A program made the position numbers and the translations under genes. Below the pieces are notes generated by a model. The model did not search any database. It had not been told where the DNA came from and saw nothing but the letters and a program-made list of their open reading frames with translations. From NCBI RefSeq assembly GCF_052072235.1, contig NZ_CM125436.1:1048001-1112000 (forward strand): a stretch of DNA of 64,000 nt. The letters are read 5' to 3'. Positions 44,306 through 52,914 of this stretch are shown one piece after another. Each line of letters begins with the position of its first letter. The first letter of the stretch is position 1. The stretch comes from Brevibacillus_D fluminis_A. GTDB lineage: Bacteria > Bacillota > Bacilli > Brevibacillales > Brevibacillaceae.

Positions 44306-45187
44306 ATGGATTCGCTGGCAAACATGAATCGGGCCATGCGCTATATCGAAGAAAATCTTGCGGGAGAGATCGAGGGGAACGTGCTCGCGAGGCTCGCTCA
44401 GTGCTCCGAGCATCATTTTAACCGGATGTTTTCCTTTTTAGCCGGCATCACGCTCGGGGAGTATGTCCGCCGCAGACGGTTGACACTGGCGGCATTCGAT
44501 CTGCAGCATACCGGCCTGCGGGTGATTGACATCGCCGTCAAATACGGCTACAACTCGGCCGACTCGTTTGCCCGGGCCTTTCAACAGCTGCACAATGTGA
44601 CGCCGGCAATGGCAAGAACAAGCGGCCGTCCGCTCAAAGCGTATCCGCCCATGACCTTTCAGCTCGCCATCAAAGGAGGCAGTGAAATGAACTATCGGAT
44701 TGTTGAAAAAGACGCATTTCGGATCGTCGGGATCAAAAAAAGAGTCCCGATCATCTTCAACGGGGTGAACTCGGACATCGCCGCCATGTGGCAATCGCTC
44801 GACGAGGCCGCGATCGCGCAGCTGAAGCAGCTGTCCGACATCGAGCCGTCGGGCCTGATCAGCGCCTCGACGAACTTTGCGGAGGGCCGAATGGAAGAAA
44901 AGGGTGAACTCGACCACTATATCGGGGCGGCTACAACCAAAGCGTGTCCGGAGCATCTGGCACAGCTTGAGGTTGCGTCCGGCACATGGGCGGTATTTGA
45001 GTCGGTCGGGCCGTTTCCCGAAACGCTGCAAAACGTGTGGGGGCGCATCTACGCCGAATGGTTCCCTTCGTCAGGCTATGAGGCGGCACAAGGACCGGAG
45101 CTATTGTGGAATGAGGGAAAAGACGTAACCTCGCCCGTGTTCAAAAGCGAGATTTGGATTCCGGTTGTGAAACAGAAAGCGGAATGA
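44306..45187 (+). CDS. AraC regulator with GyrI-like effector domain
   Basis: 293 residues. An AraC helix-turn-helix pair occupies the first ~105 residues (VLARLAQCSEHHFNRMFS, GYNSADSFARAFQQLH); the rest is a GyrI-like/BmrR-type small-molecule-binding domain (NYRIVEKDAFRIVGI to the C-terminal EIWIPVV). The architecture is that of multidrug or ligand-responsive activators such as Rob or SoxS-like fusions. GGGGG precedes ATG 44306 by 6 bases; ATG 44300 is too close. Confidence 0.88.
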   Translation: MDSLANMNRAMRYIEENLAGEIEGNVLARLAQCSEHHFNRMFSFLAGITLGEYVRRRRLTLAAFDLQHTGLRVIDIAVKYGYNSADSFARAFQQLHNVTPAMARTSGRPLKAYPPMTFQLAIKGGSEMNYRIVEKDAFRIVGIKKRVPIIFNGVNSDIAAMWQSLDEAAIAQLKQLSDIEPSGLISASTNFAEGRMEEKGELDHYIGAATTKACPEHLAQLEVASGTWAVFESVGPFPETLQNVWGRIYAEWFPSSGYEAAQGPELLWNEGKDVTSPVFKSEIWIPVVKQKAE

Positions 45188-45330
45188 TTTGAACCCGTGC
45201 TTTACGGCGCGGCCAGCCTGGATTTGGTATCGAGTTTGTCGGTCGGCATATCTTGCCAGCCCCAAAACGTGTACAATCAAATCAAATGAAAACAAAGCGG
45301 AACGTACGTCATGTGAGAGGAGGATCGCTA

Positions 45331-45822
45331 ATGAAACTGTCAATGATTGTCGCATTCGACAAGAACCGTGTAATCGGCAAGGACAACGATATTCCCTGGA
45401 AGCTGCCGCGCGACCAGGTGTATTTTCGGGAGGTCACCATGGGGCACCCGATTATCATGGGCAGAAAAAACCATGAGTCGATCGGCAGGCCTCTGCCAGG
45501 CAGGCGAAATATCGTTTTGACCCGGGACAAAAGCTATGAAGCTACCGGCTGCGAAATCGTGCATACCGCGCAGGAAGCGCTGGCTCTGGTGGGGGGCGAG
45601 CAGGAGGCTTTCGTGATCGGCGGGGAAGAGATTTACCGCTTGTTTTTGCCGCTTGCCGACAAGCTCTACATCACGACGATCGATCATGAGTTCGAGGGCG
45701 ATACGCACTTTCCTGCGTATGATCCGGAAGCGTGGAAAGAGGTTTCAGCGGTAGAGGGGGTCACCGACGAGGAGAATCCGTATGCTTATGTGTTCCGTGT
45801 CTATGAGCGTGTGGAAAAATGA
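45331..45822 (+). CDS. folA: Dihydrofolate reductase
   Basis: 163 residues, full length. Motifs are IVAFDKNRVIGKDNDIPWKL with Trp23-like contact, the catalytic acidic Asp in LPRDQ, MGRKNHESIGRPLPGR for NADPH and FVIGGEEIYR. It reduces dihydrofolate with NADPH. GAGAGGAGG precedes the start. A TACAAT at 45272-45277 could be the -10 of its promoter. Thymidylate synthase, its usual partner, is not in the window. Confidence 0.95.
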   Translation: MKLSMIVAFDKNRVIGKDNDIPWKLPRDQVYFREVTMGHPIIMGRKNHESIGRPLPGRRNIVLTRDKSYEATGCEIVHTAQEALALVGGEQEAFVIGGEEIYRLFLPLADKLYITTIDHEFEGDTHFPAYDPEAWKEVSAVEGVTDEENPYAYVFRVYERVEK

Positions 45823-46027
45823 GAGGGGATGTCCGCTGTGGCAGGCAGGCTTGATCAAGCATGTGCGGGAAGACATGAACAAATCGCTCGCTCGTATCGT
45901 CAAAAGCATCGAGCCGCTTGATGATGAGCTGGTTTGGGCGAGGGCGAAACCGAAAGCGGGGCAAATCGTCATCCTCTTCAAACTGAGGAAAGATACGGAT
46001 GAACACATTTCCGGCCAGTATCATTGA
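45803..46027 (+). CDS. Small hypothetical protein
   Basis: 74 codons overlapping the end of folA. The C-terminal half (LARIVKSIEPLDDELVWARA, then GQIVILFKLRKD) has a normal amino acid composition and codon pattern and ends just before a terminator. The start is unsure: ATG 45803 lacks a good ribosome site, ATG 45875 has a weak one. No family recognised. Confidence 0.45.
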   Translation: MSVWKNERGCPLWQAGLIKHVREDMNKSLARIVKSIEPLDDELVWARAKPKAGQIVILFKLRKDTDEHISGQYH

Positions 46028-46034
46028 CTAAAAA

Positions 46035-46076
46035 GAAAGCAGTCCGTGACGACATCGAATCGTCGCAGACTGCTTT
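46035..46076 (+). terminator. Terminator after folA and the small ORF
   Basis: Outer arms AAAGCAGTC/GACTGCTTT and inner GACGA/TCGTC form a strong hairpin followed by TTT. Confidence 0.85.
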
Positions 46077-46409
46077 TGTTGTTTTCGCCGTTTGTGTGTT
46101 GTGCAGACCGATGTGGCGTGTTTGATCGACCTGTATAAGTCAACCAGCGTAAGCCAAAAGCATGGCGTAGCCAGGTTTTCTAATCAGTATTAATAAGTGC
46201 TCGCGCTTATAAATTCTGGAGCGGAAGACGGAGTACCTCAGCGTTACTTCTAGCATAAGCATCGGTAAAAACTTCCTTTGACCGAAGAGCCAGCTTCTTG
46301 AAAGGACTTCTGAAAGAAGTTTTTGTTAGTGACTGGGACTTGCTGTTCGAACGAAAATGGTTAATGATAGAAATTGGAAAAAATCGGAGCGTGAAGGAGG
46401 GCGGCCAAT
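46077..46409. other. Non-coding stretch with a small palindrome
   Basis: About 330 AT-richer bases without a supported gene. At 46193-46210 is ATAAG-N8-CTTAT, and a weak inverted repeat CTTCTT/AAGAAG occurs near 46290-46315. Either could be regulatory for the following genes. Confidence 0.35.
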
Positions 46410-46622
46410 ATGCCGGCGATTCGTCTGGCAACAGTAGAGGACATAAGTGATTTGGTTCGCATGCGATGGGATTTTTCGCAGGAAGAAAATCCGCAACATT
46501 CAGTCGATTATGAGGAGTTTTACCCGGTTTGTTCGGCGTTTTTGCGAAAAGCGCTGGAACAACCAATCCGATTCAATGGGGGAAGAAATCGATGGGGCTA
46601 TTTGAAATCGAAACAACGTTAA
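46410..46622 (+). pseudogene. N-terminal fragment of a GNAT acetyltransferase
   Basis: The first ~50 residues (MPAIRLATVEDISDLVRMRW, then CSAFLRKALE) look like the start of a GNAT protein. It then runs into unrelated codons and overlaps the GRAM-domain gene; the acetyl-CoA site is missing. GAAGGAGGGCGG lies upstream, so the start was once real. Truncated by a deletion. Confidence 0.6.
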
Positions 46623-46912
46623 AAGAAAACATTCCAGCCAACTTGATGCGAGGAATCGAAGCAGTAGGCGGCAAAATGACCATCACCAATGAACGGATTA
46701 TCTTTACGCCGCACGTCCTCAATATTCAAACAAAGCCGCTGGAGATCGGCATTCATGAAATTACGGCGGTTGAGAAGCGGAACTCCCTGTTCATCGTTCC
46801 GAACGGCATCAAAATCGTAGTGAAGCATGGACAGGCATATAAATTCGTAGTTTGGAAGCGGGAGGAATTGATCGGGTTGATTCGTGGCGCGATCGGCATT
46901 GCTCATCGATAA
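46592..46912 (+). CDS. GRAM-domain-like protein
   Basis: 106 residues with a GRAM/PH-like fold (GKMTITNERIIFTPH, then IEITAV-type strands, here EIGIHEITAVEKRNSLFIVP). Such domains bind membranes or lipids; no membrane helix here, so it is a soluble adaptor. GGGGGAAG precedes the start. Function unknown. Confidence 0.75.
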   Translation: MGLFEIETTLKENIPANLMRGIEAVGGKMTITNERIIFTPHVLNIQTKPLEIGIHEITAVEKRNSLFIVPNGIKIVVKHGQAYKFVVWKREELIGLIRGAIGIAHR

Positions 46913-46947
46913 CATTCCCAAAGCCTCTGCACAAAACAGTAAGAAAC

Positions 46948-46980
46948 AGGCAAACACGGCTATCCGCGTCTGCCTTTTTT
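46948..46980. terminator. Terminator between convergent genes
   Basis: Arms AGGCAAACACGG and CCGCGTCTGCCT pair with wobbles and are followed by TTTTTT. It lies between the GRAM gene and the convergent MFS gene. Confidence 0.75.
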
Positions 46981-46990
46981 CGTTTCACCG

Positions 46991-48598
46991 CTATTTCGTC
47001 GCGCTTCCTCTAAGCGGCACCTCTTTCAAGAAAAACGTCAGCAGGAAAGCAAAGAACACAACCAGCGCCCCGGTCAAAAAGACGCCGGAAAGCGAGTAGC
47101 TGAGCGATTCGCGCAAGATCGCGATCAACTCGGAAAACATGCCCCGCAGCTCAGGCGGCAGCGAGCTGCGCAGCTGCTCCAGCTTGGCGGCGTCAAGCAG
47201 CACCTGCGGATTTTGCAGCTGGCTCATGTATTTGTCCAGCTCGGGGTTGACGCCCATCAAGCGGACCTGCGCCGTTTGCATGACTTGGGACGTCCGCAAG
47301 TCGCCCAGCCCGGCAAACAGCTCCATCGCCTTCGAGGACATCCGGTGGGCCATCACGGTACCCATCACCGACACGCCGACGGTACCGCCGAGCGAGCGGA
47401 AAAACTGCGTGGATGCGGTGGCGACGCCCAGCAAGCTTTGTTTGACCGCATTTTGGACGGTGAGCGAAAACACCGGCGTTCCCAGCCCCAGCCCGACGCC
47501 TGTGAGAATATTGTTCCAGACGATGTGCGCAGTCGTTGTTTCCGGTGTCATGCGCGACATCAGCCAGATGCCGGCGACGGTCAAAAACAATCCGGTCAAG
47601 GCGAGCCATTTGTACGAGCCGGTGCGGGTGATGAGCTGGCCGCTCACCATGCTGCCGATAACCAGCGACAGCGTCAGCGGAATCATGATGAAGCTGGAGT
47701 GGGTTGCGGTCTGGCCCAGTACCCCTTGCACGAAAAACGGCATGTACATGATCGCGCCGAACATCCCGACGCTCATGGTGAAGGCAGACATGTTGGAGAT
47801 GGTGAAGACGCTGCTTTTGAACAGCTGCAAAGGGATGACGGGATTTTCCGCCCGGTTTTCGACGAACAGAAACAAAAGCAGCGCGATCAGCGCGATGGCG
47901 ATCATGCCGAGGATCGGCGGTGAGCTCCACGCATACTGGGAACCGCCCCAGCTGAGCACGAGCAGAAGCGGCACGACGGTCACGGTCAGCAGGAGCGAGC
48001 CCCAATAATCGACGTGCTCGGATTCGCTGTGCGGCACCGAAGGAAACATCATCCAGATCATCACGAATGCCACGATGCCGAGCGGCAGGAAAATCCAGAA
48101 GATCCAATGCCAGTCGAGCCTGTCCACGATATAGCCGCCCATGACCGGACCGAGCACGCTCGAAAAGCCGAAGATCGCGCTCATGTAGCCTGTCCAGCGC
48201 CCTCGTTCGCGAGGCGCGAAAAGGTCGCCGACCGCTGAAAAGGCGGCAGACATGATGAGACCGCTCCCGATTCCCTGAATGCCCCGGTACAAAATCAGCT
48301 GAATGATGGTGGTCGAGGTGCCCGACAGGAAGGCCCCGATCAGGAAAATCCCTACGCCGAAAAGCAGAAAGGGCTTGCGGCCGTACAAGTCAGAGAGGCG
48401 TCCCGCCAGAATGGTCGTCACGCTGGAGGTCAGCATGTAAATCGTGAACACCCAGCTGTAGAACTCCATCCCGCCCAACTTGGCGATGATGCGCGGCAGC
48501 GCCGTTCCGACGATCGTCTGGTTGATGGAGGCAAACAGCATGGCGGCCATCACCGCGATCATAATCGTTACTTTTCGTTTGGTTGAAAGGTGCTCCAT
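46991..48598 (-). CDS. DHA2-family multidrug exporter (EmrB/QacA type)
   Basis: 535 residues with about 14 membrane helices. Helix 1 to loop motif ASINQTIVGTALPRI and LSDLYGRKPFLLFG (motif A) are characteristic, and GAFLSGTSTTIIQLILYRGI with GPVMGGYIVD carries antiporter motif C. It exports lipophilic toxins in exchange for protons. GGGGGATAC lies before the start; an 8-codon longer form is unlikely. Confidence 0.93.
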   Translation of the reverse strand: MEHLSTKRKVTIMIAVMAAMLFASINQTIVGTALPRIIAKLGGMEFYSWVFTIYMLTSSVTTILAGRLSDLYGRKPFLLFGVGIFLIGAFLSGTSTTIIQLILYRGIQGIGSGLIMSAAFSAVGDLFAPRERGRWTGYMSAIFGFSSVLGPVMGGYIVDRLDWHWIFWIFLPLGIVAFVMIWMMFPSVPHSESEHVDYWGSLLLTVTVVPLLLVLSWGGSQYAWSSPPILGMIAIALIALLLFLFVENRAENPVIPLQLFKSSVFTISNMSAFTMSVGMFGAIMYMPFFVQGVLGQTATHSSFIMIPLTLSLVIGSMVSGQLITRTGSYKWLALTGLFLTVAGIWLMSRMTPETTTAHIVWNNILTGVGLGLGTPVFSLTVQNAVKQSLLGVATASTQFFRSLGGTVGVSVMGTVMAHRMSSKAMELFAGLGDLRTSQVMQTAQVRLMGVNPELDKYMSQLQNPQVLLDAAKLEQLRSSLPPELRGMFSELIAILRESLSYSLSGVFLTGALVVFFAFLLTFFLKEVPLRGSATK

Positions 48599-48778
48599 TC
48601 CGTATCCCCCAGGTCCCCGCAAGCGGGTTTCGTCAGTTTTTCCTGTTTCCTAGCCTTTCCCATCCGGCCTATTCCATGCGATTTTTGCGCATCTGTCAGG
48701 GGATGGAGGAGCGAAATTCAGGGATTTCCTGCCCGAGGTTCAGGGAGTTCCCCTACATACGCAACTGCCTGGCCCGCA

Positions 48779-48825
48779 TTACAATGAAACTGTAAATTTG
48801 CTGCCTGGTTACGACACACGTAACC
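48779..48825. promoter_or_regulatory. Two palindromes upstream of the ba3 oxidase genes
   Basis: TTACA-N7-TGTAA (48779-48795) and GGTTACG-ACACA-CGTAACC (48807-48825) lie 36-80 bp before the first gene. The second is a perfect 7-bp-arm inverted repeat. They are candidate sites for a redox or response regulator; the NreC-like regulator downstream is one possibility. Confidence 0.45.
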
Positions 48826-48860
48826 TAAGTCGTCATTGAAGCAAAAAGGAGGGGATCGGG

Positions 48861-49001
48861 ATGGGAAGACCAGGAGCGCCGAAGCGCAATGAGAACGAAA
48901 CGGACTCTCTCAAAGGAACGCTGGTGTCGGTTCTTTTATTGGGAGCTTTTATCGTGGTAACCTGGCTGGCGGTTTTTTATCTCTTCCTGGAGAGGTCATA
49001 G
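48861..49001 (+). CDS. Cytochrome c oxidase subunit IIa (ba3 type)
   Basis: 46 residues; too short for most gene finders. A hydrophilic N-terminus (MGRPGAPKRNENETDSLKG) precedes a single membrane helix (TLVSVLLLGAFIVVTWLAVF) and a short tail. This is the size and layout of the one-helix subunit IIa of Thermus-type ba3 oxidases. AAAGGAGGGG precedes the start, and subunits II and I follow directly. Confidence 0.85.
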   Translation: MGRPGAPKRNENETDSLKGTLVSVLLLGAFIVVTWLAVFYLFLERS

Positions 49002-49043
49002 CGCGAAAGGTTTGGCAGGTAGAGTGCGATTGGAGGGTTAGGA

Positions 49044-49511
49044 ATGCATTTGCATCGTTTTGAAAAGATTTGGCTGCTGTTTGGCGGCGGTGTCCTTATT
49101 CTGTTCATTGTTTTGCTGGGTATCAACGCGTATCACTCCGGAATGATGCCACCGAGTGATCTGAATACGATTGATCCAACCAAGGTGGATCAGACACCAC
49201 CTTTTGATAAACCGGGTTTGGTGAAAGTGGGCGACAACGAGTACGACCTGAACATGACCTCGTTTGCCTTCGGCTATGCTCCGTCTAATGTGGAAATACC
49301 GGCGGGCGCCAAGATTAACTTTCACGTGACCAGCAAGGATGTTGTGCACGGATTCGAGATTCCGGGAACGGCGGTCAACACGATGATTTTGCCGGGGCAT
49401 ATCAGTACGGTGACACACACCTTTGACAAACCGGGCGAGTACCTGATCCTTTGCAACGAGTATTGCGGGATCGCGCATGAAAAGATGGGTACGCAGATTA
49501 TCGTGAAGTAG
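49044..49511 (+). CDS. Cytochrome c oxidase subunit II (ba3 type)
   Basis: 155 residues. One N-terminal membrane helix (about 9-28), then a cupredoxin domain with the binuclear CuA site: His102, Cys137, Cys141, His145 and Met148 (CNEYCGIAHEKM). It takes electrons from a cytochrome c and passes them to heme b. Shorter than aa3 subunit II, as expected for the ba3 branch. Followed by subunit I after 19 bp. Confidence 0.95.
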   Translation: MHLHRFEKIWLLFGGGVLILFIVLLGINAYHSGMMPPSDLNTIDPTKVDQTPPFDKPGLVKVGDNEYDLNMTSFAFGYAPSNVEIPAGAKINFHVTSKDVVHGFEIPGTAVNTMILPGHISTVTHTFDKPGEYLILCNEYCGIAHEKMGTQIIVK

Positions 49512-49530
49512 TGAAAGGATGTGACATACC

Positions 49531-51201
49531 ATGATGAATCAGTTCTTCCCCGGCTTGCAGCAAGAAGGGCGTTTGGACCCGGCTACGGCCCGCGTCAGCC
49601 TGTACCATATTCTGGTGGCGTTCATCGCCTTTGGAATCGCTGCTCTGGCTGGTGTGATACAAGGGCTGGTGCGCGCCGGCATGCTGACGCTGCCCAGCGG
49701 CATCAACTATTACCAAATCCTGACGGCGCATGGCGTGCTGATGGGGTTGGTGTTCACCACGTATTTCATCGTCGGATTCCTGCTTTCCGGCGTGGCGAAA
49801 ACGACAGGCGGCTTGACTGCGCTTGAACGGAAGCTGGCCTGGATTTGCTGGATTTTGATGACGATCGGGACCGTAATGGGAACGATCACCATTTTGCAAA
49901 ACAATGCGACGGTTCTCTACACCTTTTATGCACCGTTGAAAGCATCGCCGTTCTTCTATATCGCGGCTGCGTTGATCGTGGTCGGCTCCTGGTTTGGCGG
50001 CTATGCGATGTTTGCCGCGTATGCAAGATGGCGCAAAGCGCACAAAGGACAGCGCTCTCCGCTGCTCGCATTCATGGCGGTCACTACGATGGCGCTTTGG
50101 CAAGTCGCGACGCTTGGCGTAGCGGCAGAAGTTCTGTTCCAACTGATTCCGTGGTCGCTCGGCTGGGTGCCGACGATCGACGTTGTTCTGAGCCGCACGC
50201 TGTTCTGGTATTTCGGCCATCCGCTGGTGTACTTCTGGCTGATGCCTGCTTATGTCGTTTGGTACGTGTGCATTCCGAAAATCATTGGAGGCAAGGTGTT
50301 CAGCGATACGCTGGCACGTCTCTCCTTTATCTTGTTCCTGCTGTTCTCCACGCCGGTCGGGTTCCACCATCAACTGATGGAGCCAGGGATTTCGGCACAT
50401 TGGAAATTTATCCACGTCATCTTGACGTTGACGGTTGCGTTGCCGTCGATGATGACCGCGTTCTCGATGTTTGCCGTGTTTGAGCGCCGCGGCCGCGAAC
50501 TGGGCGGCAAAGCGCTGTTCGGGTGGTTTACCAAGCTGCCGTGGAAAGATGTCCGTTTTGTGGCTCCGTTTATCGGGATGGCTGCCTTCATCCCTGGCGG
50601 TGCGGGCGGGATCATCAATGCAAGTAACCAGCTCAATGCCGTCGTGCATAACACCATCTGGGTAACCGGTCACTTCCACTTGACCGTTGCGACCACCGTT
50701 GCGCTTACGTTTTTCGGGGTGAGCTACTGGCTGATTCCGCAGCTGACCGGACGCGTGCTGACACCGAGAGTCAATCGCATCGGTATGTTCCAAACCGGAT
50801 TGTGGACGGTGGGGATGATTCTGATGTCCGGCGCGATGCACTACGTCGGTCTGCTAGGCGCGCCTCGCCGCACGGCATTCGCCGAGTACGGCACGAGCCA
50901 AGTGCCACTGGAATGGCTGTCGTATAACAAAATCGCCGCAGTCGGTGGCTACCTGCTGTTCTTTGCGGCAGTCCTGATGATCGGCATCGTGATCAATCTG
51001 GTATTCTTTGCGCCAAAAGGCGAAACTGCATATCCGATCGCCGAAACGGCTGATCCGAAAGAGGTTGCGCCTGCGATTCTGGAGCGCTGGAGCGTCTGGT
51101 TGACGCTGACCGTCCTCTTGCTCGTGCTCGCTTACGGGTATCCGATTTATGAGCTGCTGGTGAATGCACCTCCAGGTTCGCCTCCGATTCGTACGTGGTA
51201 A
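49531..51201 (+). CDS. Cytochrome c oxidase subunit I (ba3 type)
   Basis: 556 residues with about 13 membrane helices. Heme ligands and CuB ligands are visible in AHGVLMGLVF, FGHPLVYFWLMPAYVVWY (His-x3-Tyr pair) and TGHFHLTVATTVAL. It lacks aa3-type D-channel features, fitting a B-family proton pump. The enzyme reduces O2 to water with high affinity at low oxygen. ATG 49531 or 49534 can both start it. Confidence 0.95.
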   Translation: MMNQFFPGLQQEGRLDPATARVSLYHILVAFIAFGIAALAGVIQGLVRAGMLTLPSGINYYQILTAHGVLMGLVFTTYFIVGFLLSGVAKTTGGLTALERKLAWICWILMTIGTVMGTITILQNNATVLYTFYAPLKASPFFYIAAALIVVGSWFGGYAMFAAYARWRKAHKGQRSPLLAFMAVTTMALWQVATLGVAAEVLFQLIPWSLGWVPTIDVVLSRTLFWYFGHPLVYFWLMPAYVVWYVCIPKIIGGKVFSDTLARLSFILFLLFSTPVGFHHQLMEPGISAHWKFIHVILTLTVALPSMMTAFSMFAVFERRGRELGGKALFGWFTKLPWKDVRFVAPFIGMAAFIPGGAGGIINASNQLNAVVHNTIWVTGHFHLTVATTVALTFFGVSYWLIPQLTGRVLTPRVNRIGMFQTGLWTVGMILMSGAMHYVGLLGAPRRTAFAEYGTSQVPLEWLSYNKIAAVGGYLLFFAAVLMIGIVINLVFFAPKGETAYPIAETADPKEVAPAILERWSVWLTLTVLLLVLAYGYPIYELLVNAPPGSPPIRTW

Positions 51202-51248
51202 AACCAGGGGCGGTATCGGGTTGGATGTTTGACATACGCTAGCGCGGG

Positions 51249-51278
51249 AGAAAAGAGAGGAGATTTCCTCTCTTTTCT
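51249..51278. terminator. Hairpin between the ba3 operon and the GAF-kinase-regulator genes
   Basis: Perfect 13-bp arms AGAAAAGAGAGGA / TCCTCTCTTTTCT with a 4-nt loop; an outer ACGC/GCGT pairing extends it. The T-rich 3' arm can act as a terminator, but no long T-run follows, so some read-through into the sensor genes is possible. Confidence 0.65.
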
Positions 51279-51312
51279 GGCGTATCAGGTTCGTTGCAGG
51301 GGAGGGGAAAGC

Positions 51313-51741
51313 ATGGAGAACGGTGCATGGTCTATCAGCGGAATGCTCAGCTGGCTGCGGGATGAAACAAATGCGGATTTTGCCGCAATCGCTTTGATGG
51401 AAGAGCATGAACAGCGAATGCGCTGGCAATATGCGTCAGGCAATCGGAATGAGCGCTACAAAAAAATCATCTTCAGTCGCAAGGGCATGATCGGCAACGT
51501 CCTGCGCTCCGGTCGCCTGATGATGATCCCGTCGTTTTTTCCGAAAAGCGGCGATGATCCGAGCGAATACGCGATACTCCTGGCGGAAGGGCTGAAGTCA
51601 GCCGTGGCGGTGCCTGTCATGCGCGAGGAGTCGATTTGCGGCGTGCTGTTGGTCGGGTGCCGCCAAATCCGGGTTTTCACAGAAGAGTTATCCAAAATTG
51701 TGAGCGCTGCAGAGTGGCTGGGTGACACGCTTCGTTCATAA
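51313..51741 (+). CDS. GAF-domain protein, NreA-like
   Basis: 142 residues forming one GAF domain (AIALMEEHEQRMRWQYASGN, then GLKSAVAVPVMREESICGVL). Size and gene order match NreA, the nitrate-binding accessory of the staphylococcal NreABC system: GAF gene, kinase gene, response regulator gene. GGAGGGG precedes the start; an upstream in-frame start overlaps the hairpin and is rejected. Nitrate binding is inference. Confidence 0.8.
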   Translation: MENGAWSISGMLSWLRDETNADFAAIALMEEHEQRMRWQYASGNRNERYKKIIFSRKGMIGNVLRSGRLMMIPSFFPKSGDDPSEYAILLAEGLKSAVAVPVMREESICGVLLVGCRQIRVFTEELSKIVSAAEWLGDTLRS

Positions 51742-51822
51742 TCCTGTTGCCGGCAACGCTGTTTTCCTTCCTTAGGATCGGTTATCATAGAAGGAACAGT
51801 GTGTAGAGGAGGGAACGGGCTG

Positions 51823-52914
51823 ATGACATGGTTGGAGAACATTGATGCGGACAAGGAGACTTCCTTGCTTCTCCGGTCGATTTTCCAGCATCTCACCGAT
51901 GCGATTCTGGTGTTGGATCAAGATGGATTCGTGATCACGGCCAATCCCGCAGCCGAACAGCTAACAGAATGGAGCAGCCAAGAAATGGCGGGCAAAATTC
52001 ACTTTTGCCAGATTTGCAGGGGAGTTGCGACGTGCACGGCCGAAGCGACCTGCATGGATTGCTTTACGAAAAAAATGATGGCGCCGTCGTTTGAAATGAA
52101 GGTGTTGACCAAATCAGGAAAAGAATTTCCCGTTGCAGCAAGCTCGACGCAGCTGCCGCACCGCTCATCCACGGCGTTGGTAGTCGTGCTGCGCGATATG
52201 TCGGAACAGCAGAAAGCGGAGCGCGAGCGCAATCTGCTCCTGATGACCAACTATGTGATTCAGGCCCAGGAGGAAGAGCGGAAACGCATTTCGCGTGAAC
52301 TCCACGATGGCGTGGGGCAGGCGCTGTACAGCATTCTCGTCGGATTGAACGTAATCAACCAAGTCAAGATGGATGAGCAGATGTCGAACCATCTCGCGAC
52401 CGTGCAGCAAATGACGGCGCGGGCGCTGGAGGAAGTGAAAAGCCTCGCGGTCGAGCTGCGGCCGTCTGCACTGGATGACCTTGGCCTCGTTCCGGCGATC
52501 CGTTCGTACATGAAGCGGTTCGAGCAAATTTTCGGCATCGAGGTAGAGCTGGACAGCAAAGGAACGCGCCGCCGCTATGCGCCGGTGGTGGAGACGACGC
52601 TGTATCGGATCTGTCAGGAAGCGATGACCAATGCGGCCAAATATGCCGATACCGACAAGCTGACGGTATCCATCCACGATTCTGGCGACAAGATCGCGAT
52701 GTGCGTCGCCGACCAAGGCAAAGGATTCCGCCTCGATCAGGTGGAGGCTTCCGGCACAGGCCTCGGACTTTATGGCATGCAGGAGCGGGCCAGCCTCTTG
52801 GGCGGTCAGCTTACAATCACATCCGAGCTGGAAAAAGGAACCATGATACTGGTCAGCATTCCGCTGGATGAGAAAGGAGAGCCCATACATGTCGATCCGC
52901 GTACTAATCGCTGA
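51823..52914 (+). CDS. nreB: NreB-like oxygen-sensing histidine kinase
   Basis: 363 residues. A PAS domain (about 15-125) carries Cys62, 65, 77 and 80 spaced C-x2-C-x11-C-x2-C, the same spacing as the Fe-S ligands of staphylococcal NreB; an extra Cys71 lies between. A HisKA_3 dimer region has His161 (ERKRISRELHDGVGQ), and a HATPase domain follows (NAAKYAD, ADQGKGF, GTGLGLYGM). It is cytoplasmic, with no membrane segment. Under low oxygen the cluster should form and activate the kinase. It overlaps the regulator gene by 26 bases. Confidence 0.88.
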   Translation: MTWLENIDADKETSLLLRSIFQHLTDAILVLDQDGFVITANPAAEQLTEWSSQEMAGKIHFCQICRGVATCTAEATCMDCFTKKMMAPSFEMKVLTKSGKEFPVAASSTQLPHRSSTALVVVLRDMSEQQKAERERNLLLMTNYVIQAQEEERKRISRELHDGVGQALYSILVGLNVINQVKMDEQMSNHLATVQQMTARALEEVKSLAVELRPSALDDLGLVPAIRSYMKRFEQIFGIEVELDSKGTRRRYAPVVETTLYRICQEAMTNAAKYADTDKLTVSIHDSGDKIAMCVADQGKGFRLDQVEASGTGLGLYGMQERASLLGGQLTITSELEKGTMILVSIPLDEKGEPIHVDPRTNR

